DNA of 64,000 nt from Rhizobium sp. NZLR1 (lineage in GTDB: Bacteria; Pseudomonadota; Alphaproteobacteria; Rhizobiales; Rhizobiaceae), in contig NZ_CP071632.1 of assembly GCF_017357385.1 (NCBI RefSeq), positions 687,501 through 751,500 of the forward strand, given 5' to 3'. A program made the position numbers and the translations under genes. The notes under the pieces were generated by a model that saw only the letters and a program-made list of their open reading frames with translations, was not told the DNA's origin and made no database searches. Shown here piece by piece: positions 8,512 through 15,788 of the stretch. The first letter of the stretch is position 1. Every line of letters starts with the position of its first letter.

Positions 8512-10107
8512 TTAGTTTTGTTCCGCACAAAGCGCAAGCGAATCGCCGCGCTGCAGCAACTCCAAATGTTCGACATCTTCGAGTGCCTCTTCGAGTTGCT
8601 GCAGGGTCGGCGGCTTGACCATATAGGCGCGCGCGCCGAGATTTCTGGCCCGCTGTCGGTCGCTCTCATCGCCTGACGTGCTGAGAATGCAGACAGGAAT
8701 CTGGTTGAGGCGGATATCGGCGGAAAGCGCACGCAGCACCTCGAAGCCATCCATGATCGGCATGTTGATGTCGAGCAGCATCAGGTCGATTTGCGGCACA
8801 TCGGCGCTACCGGCGCGTTCTTCGAGCAGCCGCATCGCCTCGCGTCCGTTGGTGGCGACATGCAGGTGGAAATCCACCTTCTCCCGCCGCATCAGCTTGA
8901 TCTTCAGAAGTTGGATGTCGGCCGGGCTGTCCTCCACTAGCAGCACTTCGGCGAGCCGGCCTGCACCTTCGCCTGGCTGCTCCGCCGGCTTGCTGTTGTG
9001 CGGGATGGCCGAAACAGCAGGCGGCGCGGGCCTCGTCTCGGAGAGCGGCACGTCGAGAATGAAGGTGGCGCCCGGCCCATTTTCCGCCTCGCACCAGATC
9101 GAGCCGCCGTGCAGCTGTGCGATGCGGCGGCAGATGGCAAGGCCGAGCCCGGTGCCCTCGATGCCGCGGCCGACGAGGCGCTTGAATGGCTGGAAGATCA
9201 GTTCGCGATGCTGAGGATCGATGCCCGGCCCGTTGTCACGCACGGTGAGGCGACAGAAATCGCCATGCGCTTCGCCCGAGATCGTGACCTCCGGAACCTT
9301 CTGCTCGCAGTAGCGGATGGCGTTCGACACGAGATTCTGCAGCAGCTGGGTCAGCAGCGTCGCATCGCCCATAACCTCCGGCAGCGCCCCGCGGATGATG
9401 ACGGCGCCGCGGCTTTCGGTCTGCTGGCGCAGATTGTTCTCCACCTGATCGAGCACATCAGAGAGTGAGACCGGCGTCAGCACTGGCCCGCCGGAGGCCT
9501 CGAGTCTGGTGAAACCCGACACCTTGACGATCAGATCTTCCATATGGTCGGCGGCGCTGAGCACGTAATCGAGCAGTTCCCGGTCTTCAGCCGGAAGCGC
9601 TGCAGAACCGTGCAGGATGCGGCTGAAGGATTTGATCGTCCGGAGCGGCTCCTTCAGATCATGGGCCATGGCGCGCGTGAAGATCTCGAGCGATTGCCGC
9701 TTCTGCTCCAGCTGTGCTTCCAGCATGCCGTGCATGATGGCGTTCTGGATGCAGCGATGCAGTGTTTCGGGCGACAGCGAATCCTTCGTCAGATAGTCGC
9801 GCGCGCCGCTCTTCATCACCTCGACGGCAACGGTTTCGTTGCCCTGGCCGGTCAGCATGATGACGTTGGCGGCGGGATCGTTCTCCAGGATATCGGCAAG
9901 AACGCCGAGCCCGTTGCGCCCCGGCAGCGAATAGTCGAGCAGGATGCAGTTCGGCCGTTTCCGGCCGTTCAGCGCAAGGCCCTCCTCACCCGTTTCCGCT
10001 TCCAGGACGGAATAGGCGGTACTGGAGACGCGGCCCAATATGCGGCGATACGCCTCGCGATCGTCGATATTGTCGTCGATGATGAGAATGCTGCAGTTTT
10101 CCGCCAA
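8512..10107 (-). CDS. hybrid sensor: receiver - histidine kinase - receiver
   Basis: 531 residues. An N-terminal receiver domain (SILIIDDNIDD, phospho-acceptor Asp about residue 58 in LLDYSLPG) is followed by a HisKA domain with the phosphorylated His in AHDLKEPLR near residue 150, a HATPase domain (NLVSNAIRY N-box, DNGPGI G1 box, GTGLGLAI G2 box) and a second receiver (LLVEDS, Asp in LLDINMPIMDG). There is no membrane segment, so it acts in the cytoplasm. The start is a TTG at 10107, four bases after the stop of the preceding receiver gene, with a GAGGA site about nine bases upstream. It is the last gene of a three-gene minus-strand operon and probably takes input from a partner through its first receiver. 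Confidence 0.85.
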   Translation of the reverse strand: MAENCSILIIDDNIDDREAYRRILGRVSSTAYSVLEAETGEEGLALNGRKRPNCILLDYSLPGRNGLGVLADILENDPAANVIMLTGQGNETVAVEVMKSGARDYLTKDSLSPETLHRCIQNAIMHGMLEAQLEQKRQSLEIFTRAMAHDLKEPLRTIKSFSRILHGSAALPAEDRELLDYVLSAADHMEDLIVKVSGFTRLEASGGPVLTPVSLSDVLDQVENNLRQQTESRGAVIIRGALPEVMGDATLLTQLLQNLVSNAIRYCEQKVPEVTISGEAHGDFCRLTVRDNGPGIDPQHRELIFQPFKRLVGRGIEGTGLGLAICRRIAQLHGGSIWCEAENGPGATFILDVPLSETRPAPPAVSAIPHNSKPAEQPGEGAGRLAEVLLVEDSPADIQLLKIKLMRREKVDFHLHVATNGREAMRLLEERAGSADVPQIDLMLLDINMPIMDGFEVLRALSADIRLNQIPVCILSTSGDESDRQRARNLGARAYMVKPPTLQQLEEALEDVEHLELLQRGDSLALCAEQN

Positions 10108-10111
10108 TCTG

Positions 10112-10537
10112 TCAGTCCTCGAGCGGCAGGATGGCGATTTCGAACCAGTATTCCTTCAGCCGCTGGATCGCCCCGAAGAGCCCGTCGAGATCGACCGGCT
10201 TCTGCACATAGGTATTGGCGCCGAGCGCATAGCAACCTTCGATATCGCGTTCGTCGTCGGAGGTGGTGAGGATGACCACCGGGATCTTGCGCCAGCCGGC
10301 GTTCGACTTGATCGCCTCCAGCGTCTTGCGGCCGTCAAGCCCTGGCATGTTGAGATCAAGCAGGATCAGCCCCGGTTTCGGCACCATCGCGCCGAGCATG
10401 TCGAGCGCTTCCTGGCCGGAGGCCGCCCAGCGGATCGAGTTGCGCAGGTTGGTGCGTTTGAAGGCGCGCATCGTCGCTTCGAAATCGTCTTCGCTGTCCT
10501 CGACGATCAGGATGGGTTGCGTGTCACGCTGCTGCAT
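10112..10537 (-). CDS. single-domain response regulator (Rcp1-like receiver)
   Basis: 141 residues starting at the ATG at 10537. It is a lone CheY-like receiver: acidic pair in LIVEDSEDD, phospho-acceptor Asp61 in LLDLNMPGLDG, Thr in VILTTSDDE and Lys in VQKPVD. The spacing and the EDSEDD pattern resemble receivers paired with bacteriophytochrome-type kinases. It overlaps the end of the upstream kinase gene by 14 bases and is followed four bases later by the hybrid kinase, so it most likely carries phosphate between the two kinases (inference). Confidence 0.85.
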   Translation of the reverse strand: MQQRDTQPILIVEDSEDDFEATMRAFKRTNLRNSIRWAASGQEALDMLGAMVPKPGLILLDLNMPGLDGRKTLEAIKSNAGWRKIPVVILTTSDDERDIEGCYALGANTYVQKPVDLDGLFGAIQRLKEYWFEIAILPLED

Positions 10538-12665
10538 TCTGCCCCTCGCGCTTTTTTCCCAGAGTAAAATAGAATGTCGTGCCGGCGCCGACCTCGGATT
10601 CCAGCCAGATATCGCCGTTGTGCCGCGCGATGATCTTGCGGACGAAGGTGAGGCCTGCTCCGGTGCCGTCGTCGGAATCCTGCGACTTTTCCAGCCGTTT
10701 GAAAATGCGAAAAATGTCCTCATGGAATTCCTGGGGTATGCCCTTGCCGTTATCCCTGACGAAAAAAACGTTGCGGGCAACGGTACCGTCCTCGCCTACG
10801 AACCGATCGAGATAGCCGATCGAAACGAGCGGTGCCGACTTGTCATTGTATTTGATCGCATTGGTGATGAGATTGCGGAACACCTCGGTCAACCGCGGCG
10901 CGTCGCAGACCACATCAGGCAACTGGCCGTCGATAATGACCTTGGCATGCCGCTCCTCCAGCAGGAGTTCCATCGTCGCAACGACATCCTTGACGATCAG
11001 ACCGATATCGGTGCGTTTGACCGCCAGCTGCTGCCGTCCGAGCCGGGAGAAATAAAGCAGGTCGTTGACGAGTTTTTCCATGCGCTGGCTGAGGCGCACC
11101 AGCCGGTTCAGTCGGCGCACGCCATCGTCGTCGAGCTTGTCCTCATAGTCTTCGAGGAGAAAACGCGAGTGGTTGTGCAGGCCGCGCAGCGGTTCCTTGA
11201 GATCATGCGAGGCAATATAGGCGAATTCGTCGAGGTCGTGGTTGCTGCGCTCGAGTTCGGCCGTATAGGCCTCGAGCTGGGCAAGTGTCGTTTTCATCCG
11301 CTCTTCCTGCCGGGAGCGCTCGCTGATGTCACGCACGATGCCGACGAAGATCTTCGTATCGCCGGTGGCGACGGCGCTGATGGAAACGTCGATCGGAAAG
11401 ACGATGCCGCTGTTGCGCCGTCCAGAGACCATGCGCGTCTTGCCGATGATACGCTCCTCGCCGGTCCGCCGGTAATGGGCGAGATAGCCGTCATGCTCGG
11501 AATGGTAGGGTTCGGGCATCAGCATCTTGATATTCCGGCCGATCGTCTCCTGCGGGGAGTAACCAAACATGCTTTCAGCCGCCGGGTTGAAGCTCCTGAT
11601 CGCTCCACTCTCGTCGATGACGATGACGGCATCGGGCGTGCCGCGAACCAGCGCGCCGAAACGGACCCGCTCGGTTTCGAGGTTGTGATTGTTGCGCATG
11701 AAATAAAAGATGAGGATCGCGATCAGCCACAGCGTCGCGGCCGTGATCGTGCGGTTGGCGATCTCCTGCCAGAATGCTGCCTCGTCGTGCTTGACGGCGA
11801 AAAAGCCGAGCATCAGCAGCACGGTGCAGGCAAAGGCGAAGAAAAGCGGCGCGTTCCGGTTACCGAACCAGAGCGCCGTCAGCACCAGCGGCACATAGAG
11901 AATGCCGTTCGCAACACCGAGCGGCGTATAAAGATCGACGAGAAGGCCGGTGAAGCAAACCGCAGCTGGGATCCAGAGCGGGATCTGCGCTCGGTTTGCC
12001 GGCAGCAACCACCAGGAACGGGCGAGAAGCCCCGAGCCGAAGATCACGATGCCGACCGCCGTATGCACCGCCATCGCCGCGTAAGGCCCCCAGCGGTAAC
12101 CCTGTTCGGCATCGGTGATATAGCTGGCCAGGGCGATCATGCCGAGGGTGATGACGACGTAGCTCGTCAGTTCCTGCACCACCTGGCTTTTCCTCACCGC
12201 GTGGAGAGAGAGCAGCAGCGAAAGATTGGCGATCAGGAAGACCAACGCCGTGTTCGGCCCCATGCCGCCGCCGATCTGCGCGATGAAATCGGGCGGGATG
12301 ACGAAGCGGGCGATCAGCAGGTCGACATTGTGGAAGGTCCGGCCGAGCGTCGCGATTTCGACGAGCCGGGCCGCGGCGATTGCCGCCGCAAACCCTGCCA
12401 TGATCGTTGCCGCGATCCGAAAACGACGGACAGCCAGCGTCGAGGCGGCAAGTCCCACGCCGGAAAGCACGAAGCAGAGCGCGGTGTTGAAGGCCATCGA
12501 TGGAAAGCCGGGAACCAGCGAAATGATCACCGTGATCTGCAGCAGCCAACCGGCAACGGCGCTCATTCCGAGCAGGACCATCAGGCCGCCAACCGCAATC
12601 GCGAAGCCACGGTAGCGCCACCGCCTCCGTTGGTCCTGCAGGTCCACGTTGGACTTATCCTGCAC
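10524..12665 (-). CDS. membrane PAS-domain sensor histidine kinase
   Basis: About 713 residues. The GTG at 12665 is chosen as start because GAGGAGG stands nine bases before it; a TTG 19 codons upstream has no such site. Residues 20-320 contain about eight hydrophobic helices forming a membrane sensor region of MASE type. A PAS domain follows (about 320-440; NPAAESMFGYS), then a short linker, a HisKA domain (phospho-His in ASHDLKEPLRGL) and a HATPase domain (NLITNAIKYND, DNGKGIP, GTGAGLTFV). The SHDLKEPLRG box is typical of kinases related to bacteriophytochromes. It is the first gene of the operon with the receiver and hybrid kinase. The signal is unknown. Confidence 0.85.
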   Translation of the reverse strand: MQDKSNVDLQDQRRRWRYRGFAIAVGGLMVLLGMSAVAGWLLQITVIISLVPGFPSMAFNTALCFVLSGVGLAASTLAVRRFRIAATIMAGFAAAIAAARLVEIATLGRTFHNVDLLIARFVIPPDFIAQIGGGMGPNTALVFLIANLSLLLSLHAVRKSQVVQELTSYVVITLGMIALASYITDAEQGYRWGPYAAMAVHTAVGIVIFGSGLLARSWWLLPANRAQIPLWIPAAVCFTGLLVDLYTPLGVANGILYVPLVLTALWFGNRNAPLFFAFACTVLLMLGFFAVKHDEAAFWQEIANRTITAATLWLIAILIFYFMRNNHNLETERVRFGALVRGTPDAVIVIDESGAIRSFNPAAESMFGYSPQETIGRNIKMLMPEPYHSEHDGYLAHYRRTGEERIIGKTRMVSGRRNSGIVFPIDVSISAVATGDTKIFVGIVRDISERSRQEERMKTTLAQLEAYTAELERSNHDLDEFAYIASHDLKEPLRGLHNHSRFLLEDYEDKLDDDGVRRLNRLVRLSQRMEKLVNDLLYFSRLGRQQLAVKRTDIGLIVKDVVATMELLLEERHAKVIIDGQLPDVVCDAPRLTEVFRNLITNAIKYNDKSAPLVSIGYLDRFVGEDGTVARNVFFVRDNGKGIPQEFHEDIFRIFKRLEKSQDSDDGTGAGLTFVRKIIARHNGDIWLESEVGAGTTFYFTLGKKREGQNAAA

Positions 12666-12859
12666 TCGTCGTGTCCTCCTCGGTTCGCGCGGCCATTTTT
12701 TCCGAAATCGAGGAATACTCAATAGGCAGGGGAGGGCGGTGCTGCGCTTTTTGCGAAATGATTTTTCGATAAGATGGATCGAATTTTCGTGAAACCGCGA
12801 TATCGTGACGTTGAAGGACAGCGAAGTTCATTCGAACAATATCCAAATCATGGTGCTGA

Positions 12860-13237
12860 ATGCCTACCATAATTTACGTCGATGACAGCAGGGATGATCT
12901 CTTCTATCTCGACTATATCCGCAGGAAGCAGCAGATAGAGGTTGATCTATTCTGTTTTTCGACCGCCGAGACGGCGCTGGCGGCGCTGGAACAGCGTGCG
13001 GCGGAAGGCTGGGCCCTGCCGGAGCTGCTGGTCGCCGATCTCTACATGCCGCTCGACGGCGGCATTGCCTTGGTGAGCACGCTGCGTCGGGACGATCGTT
13101 TCAAAGCGATGCGGCTTGCCGTCTGCAGCGGCTCGGATGCTGCCGAGGATCGTGCGCGCTCACTTAAGGCCGGCGCCGATGCCTATCTGGAAAAGCCGCT
13201 TGACCTCGCCAGGATTCTTCTCAATCTTGAGATGTAG
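12860..13237 (+). CDS. single-domain response regulator
   Basis: 125 residues, transcribed divergently from the three-gene kinase operon. The receiver fold is complete: acidic pair in YVDDSRDD, phospho-acceptor Asp60 in LLVADLYMP, Ser in AVCSGSD and Lys in LEKPLD. There is no output domain, so it must act through protein contact. Its position 195 bases from the kinase gene makes it a likely fourth member of the same phosphorelay (inference). Confidence 0.8.
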   Translation: MPTIIYVDDSRDDLFYLDYIRRKQQIEVDLFCFSTAETALAALEQRAAEGWALPELLVADLYMPLDGGIALVSTLRRDDRFKAMRLAVCSGSDAAEDRARSLKAGADAYLEKPLDLARILLNLEM

Positions 13238-13715
13238 GAAACGGCGAGCGCCCGGTAACCCATACTCCATTCTTTGTCCAAGCCATATGACGAACCGCAA
13301 TTGACAAGGTCGAGGACGCATCACAAGATGCAACCGACGCGAAGGAAATGGTACGCAAAATAAGCGTTGAGAGAACCGATCAACCCGCGTTCGCCGCCAC
13401 GAACATCAGCCAACCCCTTAGCTGAATGGGCCTGTCGGCTCTCTCGCGCTTACGTCTGGCACTGCCTTCTCGCATTCATGGATGTTGAATGCAGGAAGAA
13501 TACGATACCCAGGTAAGAACTACTGCCCTCAGTAAAATCTGCCCGTGCATCACTTGTCGTTGAGATAATTGATGATTTCCGCCTTAGATATCGAAAGTCC
13601 CCGTTTTCGATATTCGTCATCAACCGTCTCGCAATTTTTGTAGCTCTTCGCGTTAAAGACGTATATCCCAAGATTTCGGGATTGGAGGTATTGGCGGAGG
13701 AGAGGAAGAGTGGGA
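13238..13715. other. long intergenic region before the LuxR-type gene
   Basis: About 480 bases, more AT-rich than the flanking genes, with no convincing coding frame on either strand. The only structure I see is the inverted repeat at 13588-13613, listed separately. The region probably holds the promoter and control sites of the LuxR-type regulator at 13716. Confidence 0.5.
13588..13613. promoter_or_regulatory. perfect inverted repeat, candidate operator
   Basis: ATATCGAAA at 13588-13596 is repeated as its exact complement TTTCGATAT at 13605-13613, with eight bases between. It lies about 100 bases upstream of the LuxR-type gene. Its two half-sites fit a dimeric regulator, but no T-run follows, so it is not a terminator. 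Confidence 0.4.
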
Positions 13716-14420
13716 ATGAATAATGCCCCGGCAATTCCCTTTCACGCCGGACCGGAACTGAGCCGGGCGATCAATCGCACCGATTTTTTCCGACTGCTGA
13801 AGTCGGCGGCGCAGCACTACAACTTCGATCATTTCGCGCTGGCCCGCATCTCCGAGGCTTCGGCCCCTTTCGCTGAACGCGATGTCGTCATCACCAATGT
13901 CGCCGAGCGGCGTGTCGGCCTTTTCATCACGACGTTGAAGGAAGCGCTGGGGACCGTCCGGGCAAAGTCCGCCCAGTTTCTGGCAACCCCGGTTCATGGC
14001 AGAAGCGCACAGCCGGAAGACTATCGCTCCGATCTCGTTTTCAACGAGTTCCGGAGTGGCGTCTTTTTGTTCATCCCGCTGTTTACGCCGGAAGGGCGGC
14101 GCTATTGCCTCGTGCTCAGCGGCGAGCGCCAGGAGCCGGATCAGAGCGAAGTCGCCGACATGCTTCTCGACGCCATGCGCATTTTCGACAAGCTTTATGA
14201 GGAAATCTTGACGCAGGAAATGTCCGGACGGCTGACCCAGCGCGAGCAGGAAATTGTCAAATGGACGAGCGAAGGCAAGACGTCGGCTGAGATCGCCATC
14301 ATTCTCGGTCTTTCCGAACACACGGTCAATTCGCACATCACCGCGGCCGCACGCAAACTTGACGCTGTCAACCGCGTTCACATGGTGGCGATCGCCTTGA
14401 GGAATGGTTTGGTTTCGTGA
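13716..14420 (+). CDS. LuxR-family transcriptional regulator (orphan)
   Basis: 234 residues from the ATG at 13716; a GTG two codons upstream is also possible. GAGGAAG lies seven bases before the ATG. The first 165 residues resemble an autoinducer-binding-like domain (FFRLLKSAAQHYNFDHF). The C-terminal part is a clear LuxR helix-turn-helix: LTQREQEIVKWTSEGKTSAE, then LGLSEHTVNSHI. There is no adjacent luxI-type synthase, so it is an orphan. The architecture is like VisN and VisR further along the window. Ligand and targets cannot be read from the sequence. Confidence 0.8.
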   Translation: MNNAPAIPFHAGPELSRAINRTDFFRLLKSAAQHYNFDHFALARISEASAPFAERDVVITNVAERRVGLFITTLKEALGTVRAKSAQFLATPVHGRSAQPEDYRSDLVFNEFRSGVFLFIPLFTPEGRRYCLVLSGERQEPDQSEVADMLLDAMRIFDKLYEEILTQEMSGRLTQREQEIVKWTSEGKTSAEIAIILGLSEHTVNSHITAAARKLDAVNRVHMVAIALRNGLVS

Positions 14421-14450
14421 CGGTGGTTTCGGGATTGGGGAAATGAGACG

Positions 14451-14888
14451 ATGATCACCGAAACGGGCCGAAGGAACGCCGTAAAAGTTCTCTTTGTCGA
14501 CGACGAATTCATCGAATTCCGTGCGCTCAAGAAGAAGATCGCCGATCTCTCCGAGCCGGCCGTCGAGGTTGAATATTCGCCATCGATCGGTGACGCGCTG
14601 GAAAAGATCCGCTTGGAGCGTTTCGATCTGATCCTGCTCGACAACCGCCTCCTGCCGAACGCCGATTTCCGCGAAACGGTACCGGAATTGCGCGGCATCG
14701 GTTACACCGGCCCGATCGGCGTCGTCTCGACCGATATATCGGGCGGCTATTTCCAGGAATTCCCGAATTACGGCGTCGATTTCCGCATCGGCAAGGATGA
14801 AATCGATGCCCAGACGCTGCAGCACATCATCCGCGAATATGTGACCTACGACGTCCCGGATTTTTGGAAGGACGACTACAGTATCTAA
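14451..14888 (+). CDS. receiver-domain protein
   Basis: 145 residues with one receiver-like domain: VLFVDDEFIEF, phospho-acceptor Asp64 in LILLDNRLLPN, a Ser-Thr pair in GVVSTDI and Lys in RIGKDE. There is no DNA-binding output. It begins 30 bases after the LuxR-type gene on the same strand, probably in one operon. The soluble kinase converging from the other side stops only three bases away. The loop after the phospho-Asp (NRLLPNADF) is atypical, so the partner may differ from ordinary CheY-like proteins. Confidence 0.75.
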   Translation: MITETGRRNAVKVLFVDDEFIEFRALKKKIADLSEPAVEVEYSPSIGDALEKIRLERFDLILLDNRLLPNADFRETVPELRGIGYTGPIGVVSTDISGGYFQEFPNYGVDFRIGKDEIDAQTLQHIIREYVTYDVPDFWKDDYSI

Positions 14889-14891
14889 CGA

Positions 14892-15608
14892 TCAAGCGAT
14901 GGGAAGGCGGATGACGAAGCGGCTGCCGCTTGCATCCGAATGTTCAAGGCTGATATCGCCGCCAAGCGCTGTTAGAAATTCCCGCGCCGTCGTCAATCCG
15001 AGACCGGCGCCCTGGACCGCTCCCTCCTTGGGCAATTTCCAGAACGGCTCGAATATCCGCTCCCGATAAGCCGGATCGATGCCCATCCCATTGTCGGAAA
15101 TCCGGATCAACCAATCGGTCCCCTCTCGCTCCGCCGCAATGCCCACATGCGGGGGCGCTTCGCTGCGATAGATGAGGGCATTGGTCAGCAGATGCCTCAG
15201 CGCCAGGCCGAGCAGGGCAGGGTCGGTGCGGATGGAGGGCAGGCCTTGGCTCTCAAGCGTCGCGTCGTGGGTCGCCGTCTCGTCGGTCAGTTCGCCCCAG
15301 ACATTTTCGGCCAGCGCCTGCAGATCGACCTCTTCAGGCGTCACCTGAGGTGTTCCGCCGGCAAGGCTCATCAATGCCTTGGTGAGGCGCTGCGCGACTT
15401 GCGCCTTTTCCATGATCATCCTGAGGCTCTGAAGCTGTTCGCCGTCCAGCGTCTCCTCGAGATCGTCGAGCAGCAGCTCGGCATACATGGCGATATGACG
15501 GAGCGGCGATTGCAGGTCGTGCGAGGCGGTTGCGAGAAAACGCTTGATGCGCTCCTCGCTATCGCCGGCAACGTTGGTTTCCTGCGGTCTCGTCGGGTTG
15601 GATGACAT
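14892..15608 (-). CDS. soluble sensor histidine kinase
   Basis: 238 residues from the ATG at 15608, preceded by GGGGA. The longer frame to 15752 adds residues with no kinase character. After a short N-terminus there is a HisKA box (ATASHDLQSPLRHI), a dimerisation helix pair and a HATPase domain (HLLTNALIY, DNGMGID, GAGLGLTTA). No sensor domain or membrane helix is present, so the signal must come through a partner. It converges on the receiver gene at 14451, its most likely partner (inference). Confidence 0.8.
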   Translation of the reverse strand: MSSNPTRPQETNVAGDSEERIKRFLATASHDLQSPLRHIAMYAELLLDDLEETLDGEQLQSLRMIMEKAQVAQRLTKALMSLAGGTPQVTPEEVDLQALAENVWGELTDETATHDATLESQGLPSIRTDPALLGLALRHLLTNALIYRSEAPPHVGIAAEREGTDWLIRISDNGMGIDPAYRERIFEPFWKLPKEGAVQGAGLGLTTAREFLTALGGDISLEHSDASGSRFVIRLPIA

Positions 15609-15731
15609 TGGCGCTTCCCCGATCTTTTGGCGGAGAATTCCGAAACCGGAATCCGGATCTAACTTATTGAAGTTGAGCATGATGCCGAAAACGCTCACAT
15701 TTTTCGCCATCGCGCTTTGGTCGACAATAGA

Positions 15732-15765
15732 AAGAGCGCGCCGGTTCTGCAACCGGCGCCCTCTT
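15732..15765 (-). terminator. hairpin downstream of secDF
   Basis: On the minus strand, GCGCCGGTT (complement of 15751-15759) pairs with AACCGGCGC across a four-base loop, extended by an AAGAG/CTCTT pair outside one mismatch. It is followed by TCTTTCT. It lies 24 bases after the secDF stop and before the kinase gene, which fits a rho-independent terminator. Confidence 0.7.
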
Positions 15766-15788
15766 CAAGATGCGTTTACACGCGGATT

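Noticed and set aside
10263..12725. 820-codon open frame opposite the membrane histidine kinase
   Set aside because: A shadow of the high-GC kinase gene; sequence has no domain and the sense strand encodes a full kinase with all motifs.
13450..13734. 94-codon minus-strand frame in the region before the LuxR-type gene
   Set aside because: No ribosome binding site, no recognisable protein and it overlaps the start of the plus-strand gene.
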